Assembly: GCF_022968795.1 (NCBI RefSeq)
Contig: NZ_JALJRB010000004.1
Location: 1 to 64,000 of the forward strand
Direction of reading: 5' to 3'
Length of the DNA: 64,000 nt
Origin: Desulfatitalea alkaliphila
Lineage (GTDB): Bacteria > Desulfobacterota > Desulfobacteria > Desulfobacterales > Desulfosarcinaceae
Position numbers and translations under genes: made by a program. Positions 1 to 7,843 of the stretch are shown here, piece after piece; positions within the stretch are counted from its first letter, which is position 1; every line of letters starts with the position of its first letter. Under the pieces are notes generated by a model, which made no database searches, was not told the origin of the DNA, and saw only the letters and a program-made list of their open reading frames with translations.

Positions 1-11
1 CTTTAAACTAT
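1..11. repeat. Terminal motif of an AT-rich dispersed repeat, cut by the window edge
   Basis: The first bases read CTTTAAACTAT. The same 11-mer closes the repeat ending near 44597, and its reverse complement ATAGTTTAAAG opens the repeats at about 10174 and 44479. This is probably the right end of a third copy whose body lies outside the window. It is short, so the assignment rests on the other two copies. Confidence 0.4.
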
Positions 12-232
12 CTTAATTACGCATGACAGCAAACCACAACCTATGGATGGAATATCGTCTTGACCCCGGCATCCATTTTGGTATCTTGACTTGCGTTCAA
101 TCACTGAAGACGCCTTGCACCGAACCGGGCGCCGCCGTCACCGTCGGCTTTCTCCGGCGTCCATTCCGGATCGGTGGCGCATCGGCCCCAGGAAACCGGT
201 TGTCGCCGTCGGTTGCCAACGAAGGAGATAGC

Positions 233-904
233 ATGCCTATGCCGCGTAACGCCTATTATTTGAAGGGCTACACCCTGATCTTTGTGGCCGCTGGTTTGGT
301 TTTTCTGGTGCTGCTGGCCCTGGGGGTGCCCGGTATCGGGAGGTCGTTGCTCAAGGCGGTGCCGGTAAGCACCTTGGCGGTCCTGGTGCTGCGGGAAATG
401 AGCGGCCTGCCGCGCGTCGCCCTGGCGGGTGCCTTGATCGGTTCGGCCTGCGGCGATTTCCTGCTGGATCTGCCCGGGGAGGATTTCTTCGTTTTCGGTT
501 TGGCGGCTTTCCTGACGGGGCATCTGTTTTATACGGGTCTCTTTTTCCGCTACGCCAGCCGACCCGATGGGGCCGGCCTGGCGGTCATCGCCGGCCTGGT
601 GGTGTTTGCCGGGTTCATGATGTGGCTGTTCAGGGGGATCGAGCCCGGACTCTATCCGCCGGTGGTGCTCTACATCGCTGTGATTGTGGCCATGAGCATC
701 GGTGCCTACCTGGTGCCCGCCGGCAGCCGGCTGCTCTTTTGGGGCGCACTGCTGTTCATTTTATCGGATGTGGTGCTGGCGGTGAACAAATTTCTGGTGG
801 CCATTCCCAATGGCCGCCTGGTCAACATCAGTCTCTATTTTCTGGCCCAGTATCTGATTGTCGTCGCCGCCCGTTCCATTTGGGGGCGCCGCGCGGCGGG
901 ATGA
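233..904 (+). CDS. YhhN-family membrane protein (lysoplasmalogenase-like)
   Basis: This 223-residue integral membrane protein matches the YhhN/TMEM86 family in length and pattern. It has about eight hydrophobic segments, from residues 9-30 to the C-terminal NISLYFLAQYLIVVAA. Acidic residues sit inside or next to membrane segments (GDFLLDL near residue 80, SDVVLAV near residue 180), as in the family. Characterised members hydrolyse the vinyl-ether bond of lysoplasmalogens, but many bacterial members are untested, so the substrate is an inference. The ATG at 233 is chosen because GAAGGAGA lies just upstream at 221-228; the frame stays open back to 23, but that extension is not membrane-like. 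The dehydrogenase at 965 follows after 60 bp on the same strand. Confidence 0.75.
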   Translation: MPMPRNAYYLKGYTLIFVAAGLVFLVLLALGVPGIGRSLLKAVPVSTLAVLVLREMSGLPRVALAGALIGSACGDFLLDLPGEDFFVFGLAAFLTGHLFYTGLFFRYASRPDGAGLAVIAGLVVFAGFMMWLFRGIEPGLYPPVVLYIAVIVAMSIGAYLVPAGSRLLFWGALLFILSDVVLAVNKFLVAIPNGRLVNISLYFLAQYLIVVAARSIWGRRAAG

Positions 905-964
905 CGGTGGCGGGCGGGCTGCCAAGCGACTGCCTGGATCAAATGAAAGGATGGCGAACCGAAA

Positions 965-1885
965 ATGAAAAAAGCAGTCTATTACGGCATTCGGGATGTG
1001 CGCGTGGAAGAGGTGCCGGAACCCGAGCCGGCAGCGGGCGAGGTGAAGGTCAAGATCCACTCCTGCGGCATTTGCGGCTCGGATCTGCACGAGTACCTGC
1101 ACGGTCCTTTTCCCGAGAGCCCCTTCGGGCACGAGGCCTGCGGCACCATCTGCGCCATGGGTCAGGGGGTGGACGGGCTTGCCGTGGGGGATCGGGTTTG
1201 CGCGGTCAGCCCGGGTGCCTTTGCCGAGTACCTGGTCTGCCCCGTGGCGCGGCTGATCAAAATACCAGACGACATGACCTGGCAACGGGCTGTGGTGCTG
1301 GAGCCCTTTTCGGGTGCGGCCTACGCCATCAGTCGCGGCGGGGTGAAACCCGATGACACGGTGCTTGTGGCCGGCGCGGGCACCGTGGGCCTGATGCTGT
1401 TGCAAGGGCTCAAGGCCATGGGGGTGGAAACCGTTTTCATGACCGATGTGCTGGCTGATCGTCGCCGCAAGGCGGAGGTGTTGGGCGCCGCCCGGGTGTG
1501 GGACCCGACCCGTGTCAAAAGCGGTGCAAACATCAAGGCGTTGACCGGGGGGCGGGGCGTGGATGTGGCCATCGAAGCGGTGGGCGTGGCGGCAGCGCTC
1601 AAAGATTGTCTCTCCTCGGTGCGTTATCAGGGCACGGTGATCGTTCAGGGGATTTTCACCGAAAAGGTGCCCATGCACATGCTCGGCTTCGTCTCCCGCG
1701 AGACCACCATGATGGGCACCAATGCCATCGATGTGCCCTTGGCCATGTCGTGGCTGGAGGCCGGAACCATCGCGCCTGAAAACGTCATCACCCACACCAT
1801 CCCGCTGGAGGGGATCGTTACGTCCGGTTTCGAGACGCTGGCCGCCAGGCAGGAAGGGGTCATCAAGATCGTGGTCGCTTTCTGA
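965..1885 (+). CDS. Zinc-type medium-chain alcohol dehydrogenase, short form without structural-zinc lobe
   Basis: This 306-residue protein belongs to the MDR superfamily and resembles threonine/sorbitol/butanediol dehydrogenases. The catalytic-zinc region is present: CGICGSDLHEY at residues 36-46 and GHEACG at 55-60. The Rossmann nucleotide motif is VAGAGTVGLMLL. The family usually has about 340-350 residues. Here VGDRVCAVSPGAFAEYLV runs directly where the four-cysteine structural-zinc lobe is normally inserted, so about 35 residues are missing with no frame disruption. Substrate cannot be assigned; a polyol or secondary alcohol is likely from family membership. The gene follows the YhhN gene and is convergent with the J-domain gene. 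A purine-rich AAAGGA lies about 14 bases before the ATG. Confidence 0.75.
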   Translation: MKKAVYYGIRDVRVEEVPEPEPAAGEVKVKIHSCGICGSDLHEYLHGPFPESPFGHEACGTICAMGQGVDGLAVGDRVCAVSPGAFAEYLVCPVARLIKIPDDMTWQRAVVLEPFSGAAYAISRGGVKPDDTVLVAGAGTVGLMLLQGLKAMGVETVFMTDVLADRRRKAEVLGAARVWDPTRVKSGANIKALTGGRGVDVAIEAVGVAAALKDCLSSVRYQGTVIVQGIFTEKVPMHMLGFVSRETTMMGTNAIDVPLAMSWLEAGTIAPENVITHTIPLEGIVTSGFETLAARQEGVIKIVVAF

Positions 1886-1927
1886 CGGCGGGTGCAGGGA
1901 TATCTGAAGTTGGAAATCGAAAGCGGA

Positions 1928-1996
1928 ATCGGGATCGCTATCGAAATATCGTCGAACCGAAGCGCAAAACGGAACCGAATCGATTGCGATCCCGAT
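1928..1996. terminator. Inverted repeat between convergent genes (possible bidirectional terminator)
   Basis: Arms at 1928-1944 and 1980-1996 pair at 16 of 17 positions (ATCGGGATCGCTATCGA against its near-complement), with a 35-base loop. It lies between the dehydrogenase (plus) and the J-domain gene (minus). There is no long T tract, so it could equally be a dispersed palindromic repeat. Confidence 0.35.
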
Positions 1997-2063
1997 GCTG
2001 CGTTCGCCGGCTGCCAATCTCATTTGGGCATTGTGCATAGCCGCATCTATTTACGCATGAGCC

Positions 2064-2477
2064 CTAAAAGCGGCCGGGCCCGAAGGGGAAACCGAAAAGC
2101 CACCCCAGAAGTGCGTCGAGGGAGGGGTCGGTCCTGCGGGCGCCGCGGATCGGGGCTGGGCCCACGGGGCCGGACGGCCGGGTCGGGATGAGCGGTTCGG
2201 GTGTTCCGGGCCGCTGGGCGTAGGTTCGGTATGCCGCCTGTCGTGGGGGTTCCGGTCGCAAGTTGCGCTGTTGGGCCGCCAGCCGATGACGATAGGCTTG
2301 GCGCTTGGCGCTGTCGCCCAGCACGGCATAAGCTTCCTGAATTTCGCGAAAAGGTTCGCTGCCGCCGGAAAAGTGGTCCGGGTGGTATGCCTTGGCCAAG
2401 CGGCGGTAGGCGGATCGGATCTCCTCCGCGGAGGCGTCGGCGGCTACACCGAGTATGGTGAAATAGCTCTTGCCCAT
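2064..2477 (-). CDS. J-domain (DnaJ-like) co-chaperone
   Basis: The 137-residue protein starts with a complete J domain at about residues 1-65: KSYFTILGVAADASAEEIRSAYRRLAKAYHPD contains helices I-II and the HPD tripeptide that stimulates DnaK ATPase, followed by FREIQEAYAVLGD. The rest is proline- and arginine-rich, ending LLGWLFGFPFGPGRF. No Gly/Phe linker, zinc-finger or DnaJ C-terminal domain is present, so this is a type III J protein, not canonical DnaJ. The start at 2477 is chosen because the domain begins there; the frame is open 31 codons further upstream without domain sequence. It lies downstream of two small heat-shock genes on the same strand, which suggests a proteostasis role. 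Confidence 0.8.
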   Translation of the reverse strand: MGKSYFTILGVAADASAEEIRSAYRRLAKAYHPDHFSGGSEPFREIQEAYAVLGDSAKRQAYRHRLAAQQRNLRPEPPRQAAYRTYAQRPGTPEPLIPTRPSGPVGPAPIRGARRTDPSLDALLGWLFGFPFGPGRF

Positions 2478-2541
2478 GGTGCGATTATGCCACTGTCCGG
2501 ATCCTGATTTCAAGTAGTGCTGACAACACAAAAAGCCAATG

Positions 2542-2585
2542 GATGCATGGGCCGGCTTGGGTTTGAACAATGCCGCCCATGCATC
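2542..2585 (-). terminator. Hairpin after the Hsp20 pair
   Basis: GATGCATGGG at 2542-2551 pairs with CCCATGCATC at 2576-2585, with CGGC/GCCG extending the stem. On the minus strand the stem is followed within ten bases by a run of five T. It lies 17 bases after the stop of the downstream Hsp20 gene and before the J-domain gene, consistent with a rho-independent or partial terminator. Confidence 0.5.
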
Positions 2586-2601
2586 GCTTTTGTTATGTAC
2601 T

Positions 2602-3006
2602 TCAACCGGCGTTCACGGTGATTTTGCGCGGTCGCGCCTTTTCCGCCTTGGGAAGGGTCAAGCGCAGCACGCCGTCAGCGAGCTTGGCTTGTATCTTGTC
2701 CTGGTCAATGGCTTCCGACAGAGCGAACTGCCGGTGATACTTTCCGATTTCGAATTCGATCAGAACATCCTTTTCGTCGGGGTTTTCCCAAGGTATTACA
2801 TCCCCCGTGAACGTCAGCACCCCGTCATGCAGATCGATGGTCATTTTATCCGGCGTTACACCCGGCATATCGGCCAGCAGGGTGATCTCGTGGTCGGTCT
2901 CGAAAATATCCACGGCCGGGGTGAAGATCAAGCCGGGTCGGGTTTGCTCGGCGGGGGTGGTCATCTCCTGCTTCTCTTTGACTTGCAGCTCTTTGGATTC
3001 CGCCAT
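2602..3006 (-). CDS. Hsp20/alpha-crystallin small heat-shock protein (second of pair)
   Basis: This 134-residue small heat-shock protein has an alpha-crystallin domain from about residue 27 to the end. It begins FTPAVDIFETDHEITLLADMPG, with the family hallmark LADGVLRLTLPKAE near the C terminus. Small heat-shock proteins bind unfolding clients without ATP and hand them to DnaK/DnaJ. The N-terminal arm is short and charged (MAESKELQVKEKQEM). The conserved C-terminal IXI-like element is represented by KITVNAG. It follows the other Hsp20 gene by only 25 bp, so they are probably co-transcribed. AAAGGAGG lies just upstream of the ATG. Confidence 0.9.
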   Translation of the reverse strand: MAESKELQVKEKQEMTTPAEQTRPGLIFTPAVDIFETDHEITLLADMPGVTPDKMTIDLHDGVLTFTGDVIPWENPDEKDVLIEFEIGKYHRQFALSEAIDQDKIQAKLADGVLRLTLPKAEKARPRKITVNAG

Positions 3007-3031
3007 GGTTCATTCCTCCTTTCAATCGGCT

Positions 3032-3493
3032 TTATTGGACAGTGATCTGCTTGGGCTTGGCCGCTTGCGTTTTGGGTAGGGTGATGGTCAGGACGCCGTT
3101 GGACATCTTGGCCTGGATATTGTCCCCATCGGTCTCACCCGGCAAGGCGATGATTTTCGAGAACCGTCCCGCTTTCCGCTCACGGCGGTGATAGCGCACG
3201 TCCTCTCCTTCGGTAGGGATCTTGCGCTCACCGGAGATCGCGAGGTTGCGTCCGGTCAATTGAACGTTCAGGTCCTCGGCGGCCATGCCGGGCAGTTCGG
3301 CACGGGCATAGTAGTTGTTCGCGTCTTCGGTCAGATTGACCGCCGGGAATACCCCCGACCCCAACGGACGGTATCCGGCTTGACCGAAAACGGCATTGGT
3401 CAGCAGGTCCATCTCCCTGCGCATGCGCTCCATCTCCCCGAAGGGATTTCGCCAAAAGCGATTGGGTTGATCGAACAAGCTGCGTGCAATCAT
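3032..3493 (-). CDS. Hsp20/alpha-crystallin small heat-shock protein (first of pair)
   Basis: This 153-residue protein has the small heat-shock layout. The N-terminal arm is MIARSLFDQPNRFWRNPFGEM, then an alpha-crystallin domain from about residue 48 (FPAVNLTEDANNYYARAELPG) to MSNGVLTITLPKTQAAK, then a C-terminal ITVQ tail. The ATG at 3493 is preceded by a strong Shine-Dalgarno, GAAAGGAGGAGG, which decides the start over an open frame running 56 codons further upstream. It forms an operon with the next Hsp20 gene. The two proteins share the fold but differ in arm and surface, so they may form mixed oligomers; that is an inference. Confidence 0.9.
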   Translation of the reverse strand: MIARSLFDQPNRFWRNPFGEMERMRREMDLLTNAVFGQAGYRPLGSGVFPAVNLTEDANNYYARAELPGMAAEDLNVQLTGRNLAISGERKIPTEGEDVRYHRRERKAGRFSKIIALPGETDGDNIQAKMSNGVLTITLPKTQAAKPKQITVQ

Positions 3494-3558
3494 GGTGTCC
3501 TCCTCCTTTCTGCATGTGTTTGGATTGTGTTTCTTCAGCAGCCAACCCGCAAAACGGG

Positions 3559-3675
3559 TCACGCTTCGGTTTGGACCGCAATGTGCTTCACCTCCCGGTG
3601 CGGCAATGCTATGCTGGCATCCGCCGCCTCTTCTTTCTTGAACCCGTTCCAGGGGATCCATTTGTTGCTATCCAT
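3559..3675 (-). CDS. 38-residue ORF resembling an Hsp20 N-terminal arm (remnant or small peptide)
   Basis: A short minus-strand ORF upstream of the Hsp20 pair starts with ATG at 3675 and has GAGG nine bases before it. It reads MDSNKWIPWNGFKKEEA and ends at a stop at 3559-3561. The W-x-P-W-x-x-FKKEE pattern resembles the N-terminal arm of one class of small heat-shock proteins, but no alpha-crystallin domain follows. It may be the decayed start of a third Hsp20 gene or an independent small peptide in the heat-shock leader. Recognition is from memory of the family pattern and is not certain. Confidence 0.35.
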   Translation of the reverse strand: MDSNKWIPWNGFKKEEAADASIALPHREVKHIAVQTEA

Positions 3676-4132
3676 CCTACGCTGCCTCAAGTTTTTTATA
3701 TTTCGCGGGCCGGGCGAAGCCTCATTCGTCTGCGACGGCCGCAAAGACCGACAGCGCGTCGCAGGTCAACTCCCCGGAGGTTGTCATTCACCCCGGCGGT
3801 GTCCGCGGTTCAACTGTTCAGGAAGGGGATCGATGCCCAAAACACCATAGCTTCACCTCCTATTCGCCGCGATGGGCAGCCCAAAAAGGCAAATCTTGGT
3901 ACCTGGATACATGAGGAAATCGGTTTTGTTGAAAAAGTAATGAGAGGCGCCGTTCTGTCAAGAGGGGGGCAACCCCTGATCGTAAGTTTTTTGGGCGGAT
4001 CGGGAGGTGCCCATCCCCGCCCCCAGGTTTCGCTGATATTGACAAAGATCGGTGGAGATGATTGATATGGAGCCGATGTGAACCGGCGCTGCGACATGCG
4101 GCTGCGTCCCACGGAATGAAAGGTTGGTCCTC
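3676..4132. other. Intergenic region between heat-shock block and methyltransferase
   Basis: About 450 bp without a convincing gene. On the minus strand, an excellent Shine-Dalgarno (TAGGAGGTGA) precedes ATG at 3848, but the frame closes after 12 codons (MVFWASIPFLNS). On the plus strand, TTGACA at 4039-4044 and TTGATA/TGATAT at 4062-4068 form a plausible promoter for the methyltransferase. Longer open frames here have no recognisable domain and look non-coding. Confidence 0.4.
4039..4068 (+). promoter_or_regulatory. Candidate sigma-70 promoter for the methyltransferase
   Basis: TTGACA at 4039-4044 matches the -35 consensus. TTGATA (17-base spacer) or TGATAT (18-base spacer) forms a moderate -10. 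It lies about 65 bases before the chosen start codon of the methyltransferase. The call is from sequence match alone. Confidence 0.4.
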
Positions 4133-4807
4133 TTGAGCGGCATATCCGTCAGAAATCAGATCTACGCACTCATCTTCGACGATATCACGAGCTGGTGCTA
4201 TCGGAACTGCCTTTCCTACTTCCACCCGGGTGCCACCATACTGGATGTCGGCATCGGTAACGGGATCATGATGAAGCATTTTCACCAGCTGATTCGCGAA
4301 AAGGAATTGAGCATTATCGGTATCGACATCAACAAGACCTACTTGAATCAGTGTAACGGTTACATCGAATGCTTCAATCTGGAAGATCATATCCAGATTC
4401 AGAATGCCCCCATCGAACAATATGAGCCACCGGCGCGGCCCTATTTCGACTACATTCTGTTCAGCATGAGTTTCATGCTTTTCGAAGATCAACGGTTGGT
4501 GCTCGACCGCATTAAAAATTGGCTCAAACCGCAAGGGCAATTGGTCTTTTTCCAGACCTTGTTCAAAGAGAAGCTGCGATTGATCGAATTCATCAAGCCC
4601 AAGCTCAACTACCTGACCACCATCGATTTCGGCCGCATCACCTACGAAGATGCGTTTTACAATCTGTTGCAGGAAAAAGGGGTCACGGTGGTCAAGGACA
4701 GGCTGATCAAAAAAGAGTGGTTCAAGGGCGAGTACCGCATGATCGTGGCCAACCCCGAGAACGGTACCGGTCCAAAGAAGTCGCCCCCCCCATCCGCCAC
4801 CGGTTGA
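4133..4807 (+). CDS. Class I SAM-dependent methyltransferase, unassigned substrate
   Basis: The 224-residue protein has a Rossmann-type SAM-binding fold. Motif I is ILDVGIGNGIMMKHF (about residues 35-49), the acidic residue that binds the ribose follows in IIGIDINKTYL, and YFDYILFSMSFMLFED corresponds to motif IV. Substrate and pathway cannot be read from the sequence. TTG at 4133 is chosen because AAAGG lies at 4119-4123 with a 9-base spacer; another TTG at 4124 in the same frame would add three residues. The C terminus ends in a Pro/Ser tail that looks unstructured. It lies immediately before the cobalamin riboswitch but reads through no visible terminator of its own. Confidence 0.7.
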   Translation: MSGISVRNQIYALIFDDITSWCYRNCLSYFHPGATILDVGIGNGIMMKHFHQLIREKELSIIGIDINKTYLNQCNGYIECFNLEDHIQIQNAPIEQYEPPARPYFDYILFSMSFMLFEDQRLVLDRIKNWLKPQGQLVFFQTLFKEKLRLIEFIKPKLNYLTTIDFGRITYEDAFYNLLQEKGVTVVKDRLIKKEWFKGEYRMIVANPENGTGPKKSPPPSATG

Positions 4808-4850
4808 AATTCGCCGGCGGCGACGGCCCAGCCATTTCCCTGAAAAAGGC

Positions 4851-4880
4851 TTGACATCCCGCCAGCCCCCATTGTACGTG
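4851..4880 (+). promoter_or_regulatory. Candidate promoter for the cobalamin riboswitch transcript
   Basis: TTGACA at 4851-4856 is a consensus -35 box. A weak -10 (TGTACG or similar) lies about 17 bases downstream. The position, just before the riboswitch aptamer, fits the start of the leader RNA. Confidence 0.35.
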
Positions 4881-5062
4881 CACCGTCAGTGCAAGTGGCC
4901 CATGGGCCTTCAAAGGGAAGACGGTGCGAAGCCGTCGCGGTCCCGCCGCCGTAACCGGGGACAAACGCCGCAACAACGCCACTGTCCGAGAGGATGGGAA
5001 GGCGCGGCAAGTAGAACGATCCGGAAGCCGGAAGACCTGCTGGCACACTCAACAACAGCTCC
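4880..5062 (+). ncRNA. Cobalamin (adenosylcobalamin) riboswitch aptamer
   Basis: The leader contains the conserved blocks of the cobalamin riboswitch in order. AAGGGAAG at 4913-4920 is followed by GGTGCGAAGCC, the core CGGTCCCGCCGCCGTAACC with the GGGGA that follows it, GCCACTG near 4978 followed by GGGAAGGCG, and finally the B12 box AAGCCGGAAGACCTGC at 5025-5040. The aptamer binds coenzyme B12. An intrinsic terminator follows at 5114-5150, so ligand binding most likely lowers expression of the downstream B12 operon by premature termination. Confidence 0.95.
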
Positions 5063-5113
5063 GCCCCTCGTGGAAAGGGGGTCGGCCAAGCGACAAAGGG
5101 ATAAAAAACGGTA

Positions 5114-5150
5114 TCCCCGAGCCTTGATAAAAAGGCTCGGGGATTTTTTT
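5114..5150 (+). terminator. Intrinsic terminator of the cobalamin riboswitch
   Basis: A perfect 12-bp stem, TCCCCGAGCCTT (5114-5125) with AAGGCTCGGGGA (5132-5143), is followed by seven T. It lies about 70 bases after the B12 box and before the first cobalamin gene, so it is the expected expression platform. Confidence 0.95.
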
Positions 5151-5163
5151 GGCCTAACACAAT

Positions 5164-5237
5164 TAGGGGACGTTCATGAAAATATGAATTTATGAGATGA
5201 GATCCAATTATTTTCATATTTTCATGAACGTCCCCTA
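5164..5237. repeat. Perfect 25-bp inverted repeat in the operon leader
   Basis: Arms at 5164-5188 and 5213-5237 are exact reverse complements, with a 24-base loop. The arms begin TAGGGGACGTTCATGAAAAT. The element sits after the riboswitch terminator and ends about 15 bases before the ATG at 5252. Its size and symmetry resemble a REP/MITE-type palindromic element. As RNA it would form a long hairpin next to the ribosome binding site. No second copy was found in this window by eye. Confidence 0.8.
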
Positions 5238-5251
5238 TTGGGGTGGTGGTG

Positions 5252-7843
5252 ATGGGTTTTGCGCATGGTGGGTATGTCAGGGCGTTGGCGGCGGCGGCCG
5301 GGTGCGCTGTGGAGGAGCTGCTGGATTTCAGCGCCAATATGAACCCATTGGGTCCCCCGGAGGGGTTGCGGGGGGTGGTGGCCGCTCATTTGGGGGAGGT
5401 GGTGCACTATCCCGATCCTTTGTGCCAGGCGTTGCGCGAGTCCGTCGCGGGGCGGTTCGGGATCGGGCCGGACGAGGTGGTGCCGGGCAATGGTTCGACG
5501 GAATTGATTTACGCTTTGCCGCGGGCCCTGGGGGTGCGCCGGGCTGTTTTGCCGGTGCCGGGCTACATCGATTACGGGGTTGCCGCCGAAAGGGCCGGGG
5601 TGGTGGTGGAGACGGTGCCATTGGCGGCGGACCGGGGCTTTGCCATGGATTGGGATGCCTTGGCGGATCGGTTGCGGGGCGATGAGATGGTGGTGATCGG
5701 CCGGCCCTCCAATCCAGCGGGCGTTCTGTGTGATGGGGCGGAATTGGTGGCCCTGGCTGACCGTTTCCCGGACACCTGGTTTGTGGTGGACGAGGCGTTC
5801 GTCGACTTCGCGGGTGACGACCCATCCCTGATCCGCTGTGGCCGGCCCAATGTGGTGGTGTTGCGCTCCATGACCAAGTTCTATGCGATTCCCGGCATCC
5901 GGTTGGGCTACGCTGTGGCAGCCGAAGCGGTGGCGCGACGTTTGAACGAGCAGTTGCCGCCCTGGTCGGTGGGTTCCCTGGCCCAAGCGGTCGGCGCGGC
6001 GTTGGTGACGGAAACGGATTATGCCGCGCGCAGCCGCGCGGCGGTCGCCCGGCTGCGGGCGGCACTGCAGGTAGGGTTGGCGGCGTTGCCGGGTTTGCGG
6101 CCGCTGCCGTCGGCGGCCAACTACCTGCTGGTGCGCATGGCGCGCGGCGGCATGGATGCCCGCGATCTGGCAAAGGCACTGCTGCAGCGGCGTCTCGCCA
6201 TTCGTGTGTGTGACAACTATGCGGGTTTGGACCGTTACTATTTCCGGGTGGCGGTTCGTACCGATGCGGAGAACGAAAGGTTGCTGGCGCTGCTGTCCGA
6301 GGTGCTCGGCCCGGCGGAGCGGCCCGTCCCGGTTCGGCGCCGGGTGCGTCCCGCACCGGCGGTGATGTTTCAGGGGGTTTCCTCCAATGCGGGCAAGAGC
6401 GTGCTCACCGCTGCCTTTTGCCGCATTCTGCTGCAAGATGGCTACCGGGTGACGCCGTTCAAGGCCCAGAACATGTCGTTGAACTCTTTTGTGACCCGGG
6501 ATGGCGGCGAAATGGGACGTGCCCAGGTGGTGCAGGCCCAAGCCTGCCGCCTGGACCCCGATGTTCGCATGAACCCGGTGCTGCTCAAGCCCAACTCAGC
6601 CACGGGCGCCCAGGTGATCGTCATGGGCCGCCCGGTGGGCAACATGGATGTGGGGCGCTACATCGACTACAAGCCCCAAGCCTTTACGGCGGTGCGGGAG
6701 GCCTACGATGCCCTGGCCGCCGAGAGCGACGTGATGGTGCTGGAAGGGGCCGGCAGCCCAGCCGAGGTGAACCTCAAGCACCACGACATCGTCAACATGG
6801 CCATGGCCCGGCATGCGCAAGCACCGGTGCTGCTGGTGGGCGATATCGATCGGGGGGGCGTGTTCGCCGCCTTCGTGGGCACCATGGAGCTGCTCAGCGA
6901 GGCGGAGCGGCGCATGACCGCCGGATTCGTGATCAACCGTTTCCGGGGCCAACAGGCGCTGTTGGGGGACGCCATGGACCGCACCGCCCGCCACACCGGC
7001 TTGCCCACCTTCGGGGTGGTGCCTTACATCCCCGACCTGGGGCTGCCGGAGGAGGATTCGGTCAGTTTCAAATGCGGGGCGCAAGATCCAGCTGATCGGC
7101 GGGACGTGGATGGGGTGACCATTGCCGTGGTGGATTTGCCCCACATTTCCAACTTCACCGACATCGATTCCCTGCGCATCGAGCCGGACGTGCAGCTGCG
7201 CATCGTGCGCAGCGCAGCCGATTTGGCGGCTGCCGACGCGGTGATTCTGCCGGGCAGCAAGAATGTGCCGGGCGATCTGCGCCACCTGCAGGACAACGGA
7301 ATGGCGGGGCGCTTGCTGGAACTGGTCCGGGCGGGCGACACGACCCTTGTGGGCATCTGCGGCGGTTTGCAGATGCTGGGCCGCACCATCGGCGATCCCT
7401 TTGCCTTGGAATCGTCCGGCGGCCCGGCGCCGATTCAGGGGTTGGGGCTGCTGCCGGTCGATACCGTATTGGCGTCGGAAAAGACCTTGCGTCTCGTTCG
7501 GGCCCGCCATGTGGCTTCCGGGTTGTCCCTTCAGGGCTACGAGATCCATCACGGTCAGACCGTGGGCGACGGCGCGGCGCCGGCCGTGGTGCGGGAGGAC
7601 GGCGCCGCGGTGGGCTTCGACGGCTTCGGCGGCCGCATTTTCGGTACCTATCTGCACGGGCTGTTCGACAATGACGGATTCCGCCGTTGGTTCATCGACG
7701 ACCTGCGCCAACACCGCGGTCTGGTACCGCTGGGCAAGGTGCAGGCCCACTACGATATCGAACCGGCCCTGGATCGGCTGGCCGCCATTGTGCGCGCCAA
7801 CCTTGACGTGGCCGCGATTTACCGATGCATGGGGCTGCAATAG
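5252..7843 (+). CDS. CobD-CbiP fusion: threonine-phosphate decarboxylase + cobyric acid synthase
   Basis: One 863-residue reading frame carries two B12 enzymes. Residues 1-365 are a HisC-like PLP enzyme ([16 protein letters not shown] at the start, the PLP lysine in [15 protein letters not shown] near residue 206), matching CobD, which makes aminopropanol phosphate from threonine phosphate. From about residue 370 comes CbiP/CobQ: P-loop [15 protein letters not shown], then [13 protein letters not shown], and a C-terminal glutamine amidotransferase with the nucleophile in [11 protein letters not shown] and YEIHHGQT. CbiP amidates adenosylcobyrinate diamide at four side chains. Both products feed the reaction of CbiB, the next gene. 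ATG at 5252 is preferred; three GTG codons lie just upstream. The stop abuts the cbiB ATG. Confidence 0.93.
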   Translation: MGFAHGGYVRALAAAAGCAVEELLDFSANMNPLGPPEGLRGVVAAHLGEVVHYPDPLCQALRESVAGRFGIGPDEVVPGNGSTELIYALPRALGVRRAVLPVPGYIDYGVAAERAGVVVETVPLAADRGFAMDWDALADRLRGDEMVVIGRPSNPAGVLCDGAELVALADRFPDTWFVVDEAFVDFAGDDPSLIRCGRPNVVVLRSMTKFYAIPGIRLGYAVAAEAVARRLNEQLPPWSVGSLAQAVGAALVTETDYAARSRAAVARLRAALQVGLAALPGLRPLPSAANYLLVRMARGGMDARDLAKALLQRRLAIRVCDNYAGLDRYYFRVAVRTDAENERLLALLSEVLGPAERPVPVRRRVRPAPAVMFQGVSSNAGKSVLTAAFCRILLQDGYRVTPFKAQNMSLNSFVTRDGGEMGRAQVVQAQACRLDPDVRMNPVLLKPNSATGAQVIVMGRPVGNMDVGRYIDYKPQAFTAVREAYDALAAESDVMVLEGAGSPAEVNLKHHDIVNMAMARHAQAPVLLVGDIDRGGVFAAFVGTMELLSEAERRMTAGFVINRFRGQQALLGDAMDRTARHTGLPTFGVVPYIPDLGLPEEDSVSFKCGAQDPADRRDVDGVTIAVVDLPHISNFTDIDSLRIEPDVQLRIVRSAADLAAADAVILPGSKNVPGDLRHLQDNGMAGRLLELVRAGDTTLVGICGGLQMLGRTIGDPFALESSGGPAPIQGLGLLPVDTVLASEKTLRLVRARHVASGLSLQGYEIHHGQTVGDGAAPAVVREDGAAVGFDGFGGRIFGTYLHGLFDNDGFRRWFIDDLRQHRGLVPLGKVQAHYDIEPALDRLAAIVRANLDVAAIYRCMGLQ

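Noticed and set aside
761-2038. 425-codon minus-strand ORF opposite the dehydrogenase
   Set aside because: It lies antisense to a clear dehydrogenase, is rich in His/Gly/Arg/Gln as expected for a GC-rich shadow frame, and shows no domain.
3810-4112. 100-codon minus-strand ORF upstream of the heat-shock block
   Set aside because: Only its last 12 codons lie behind a good ribosome binding site; the rest is not protein-like, so a full gene is not supported.
5222-6541. 439-codon minus-strand ORF opposite the CobD domain
   Set aside because: Shadow of the high-GC cobD-cbiP gene; no recognisable protein motif and wrong strand for the operon.
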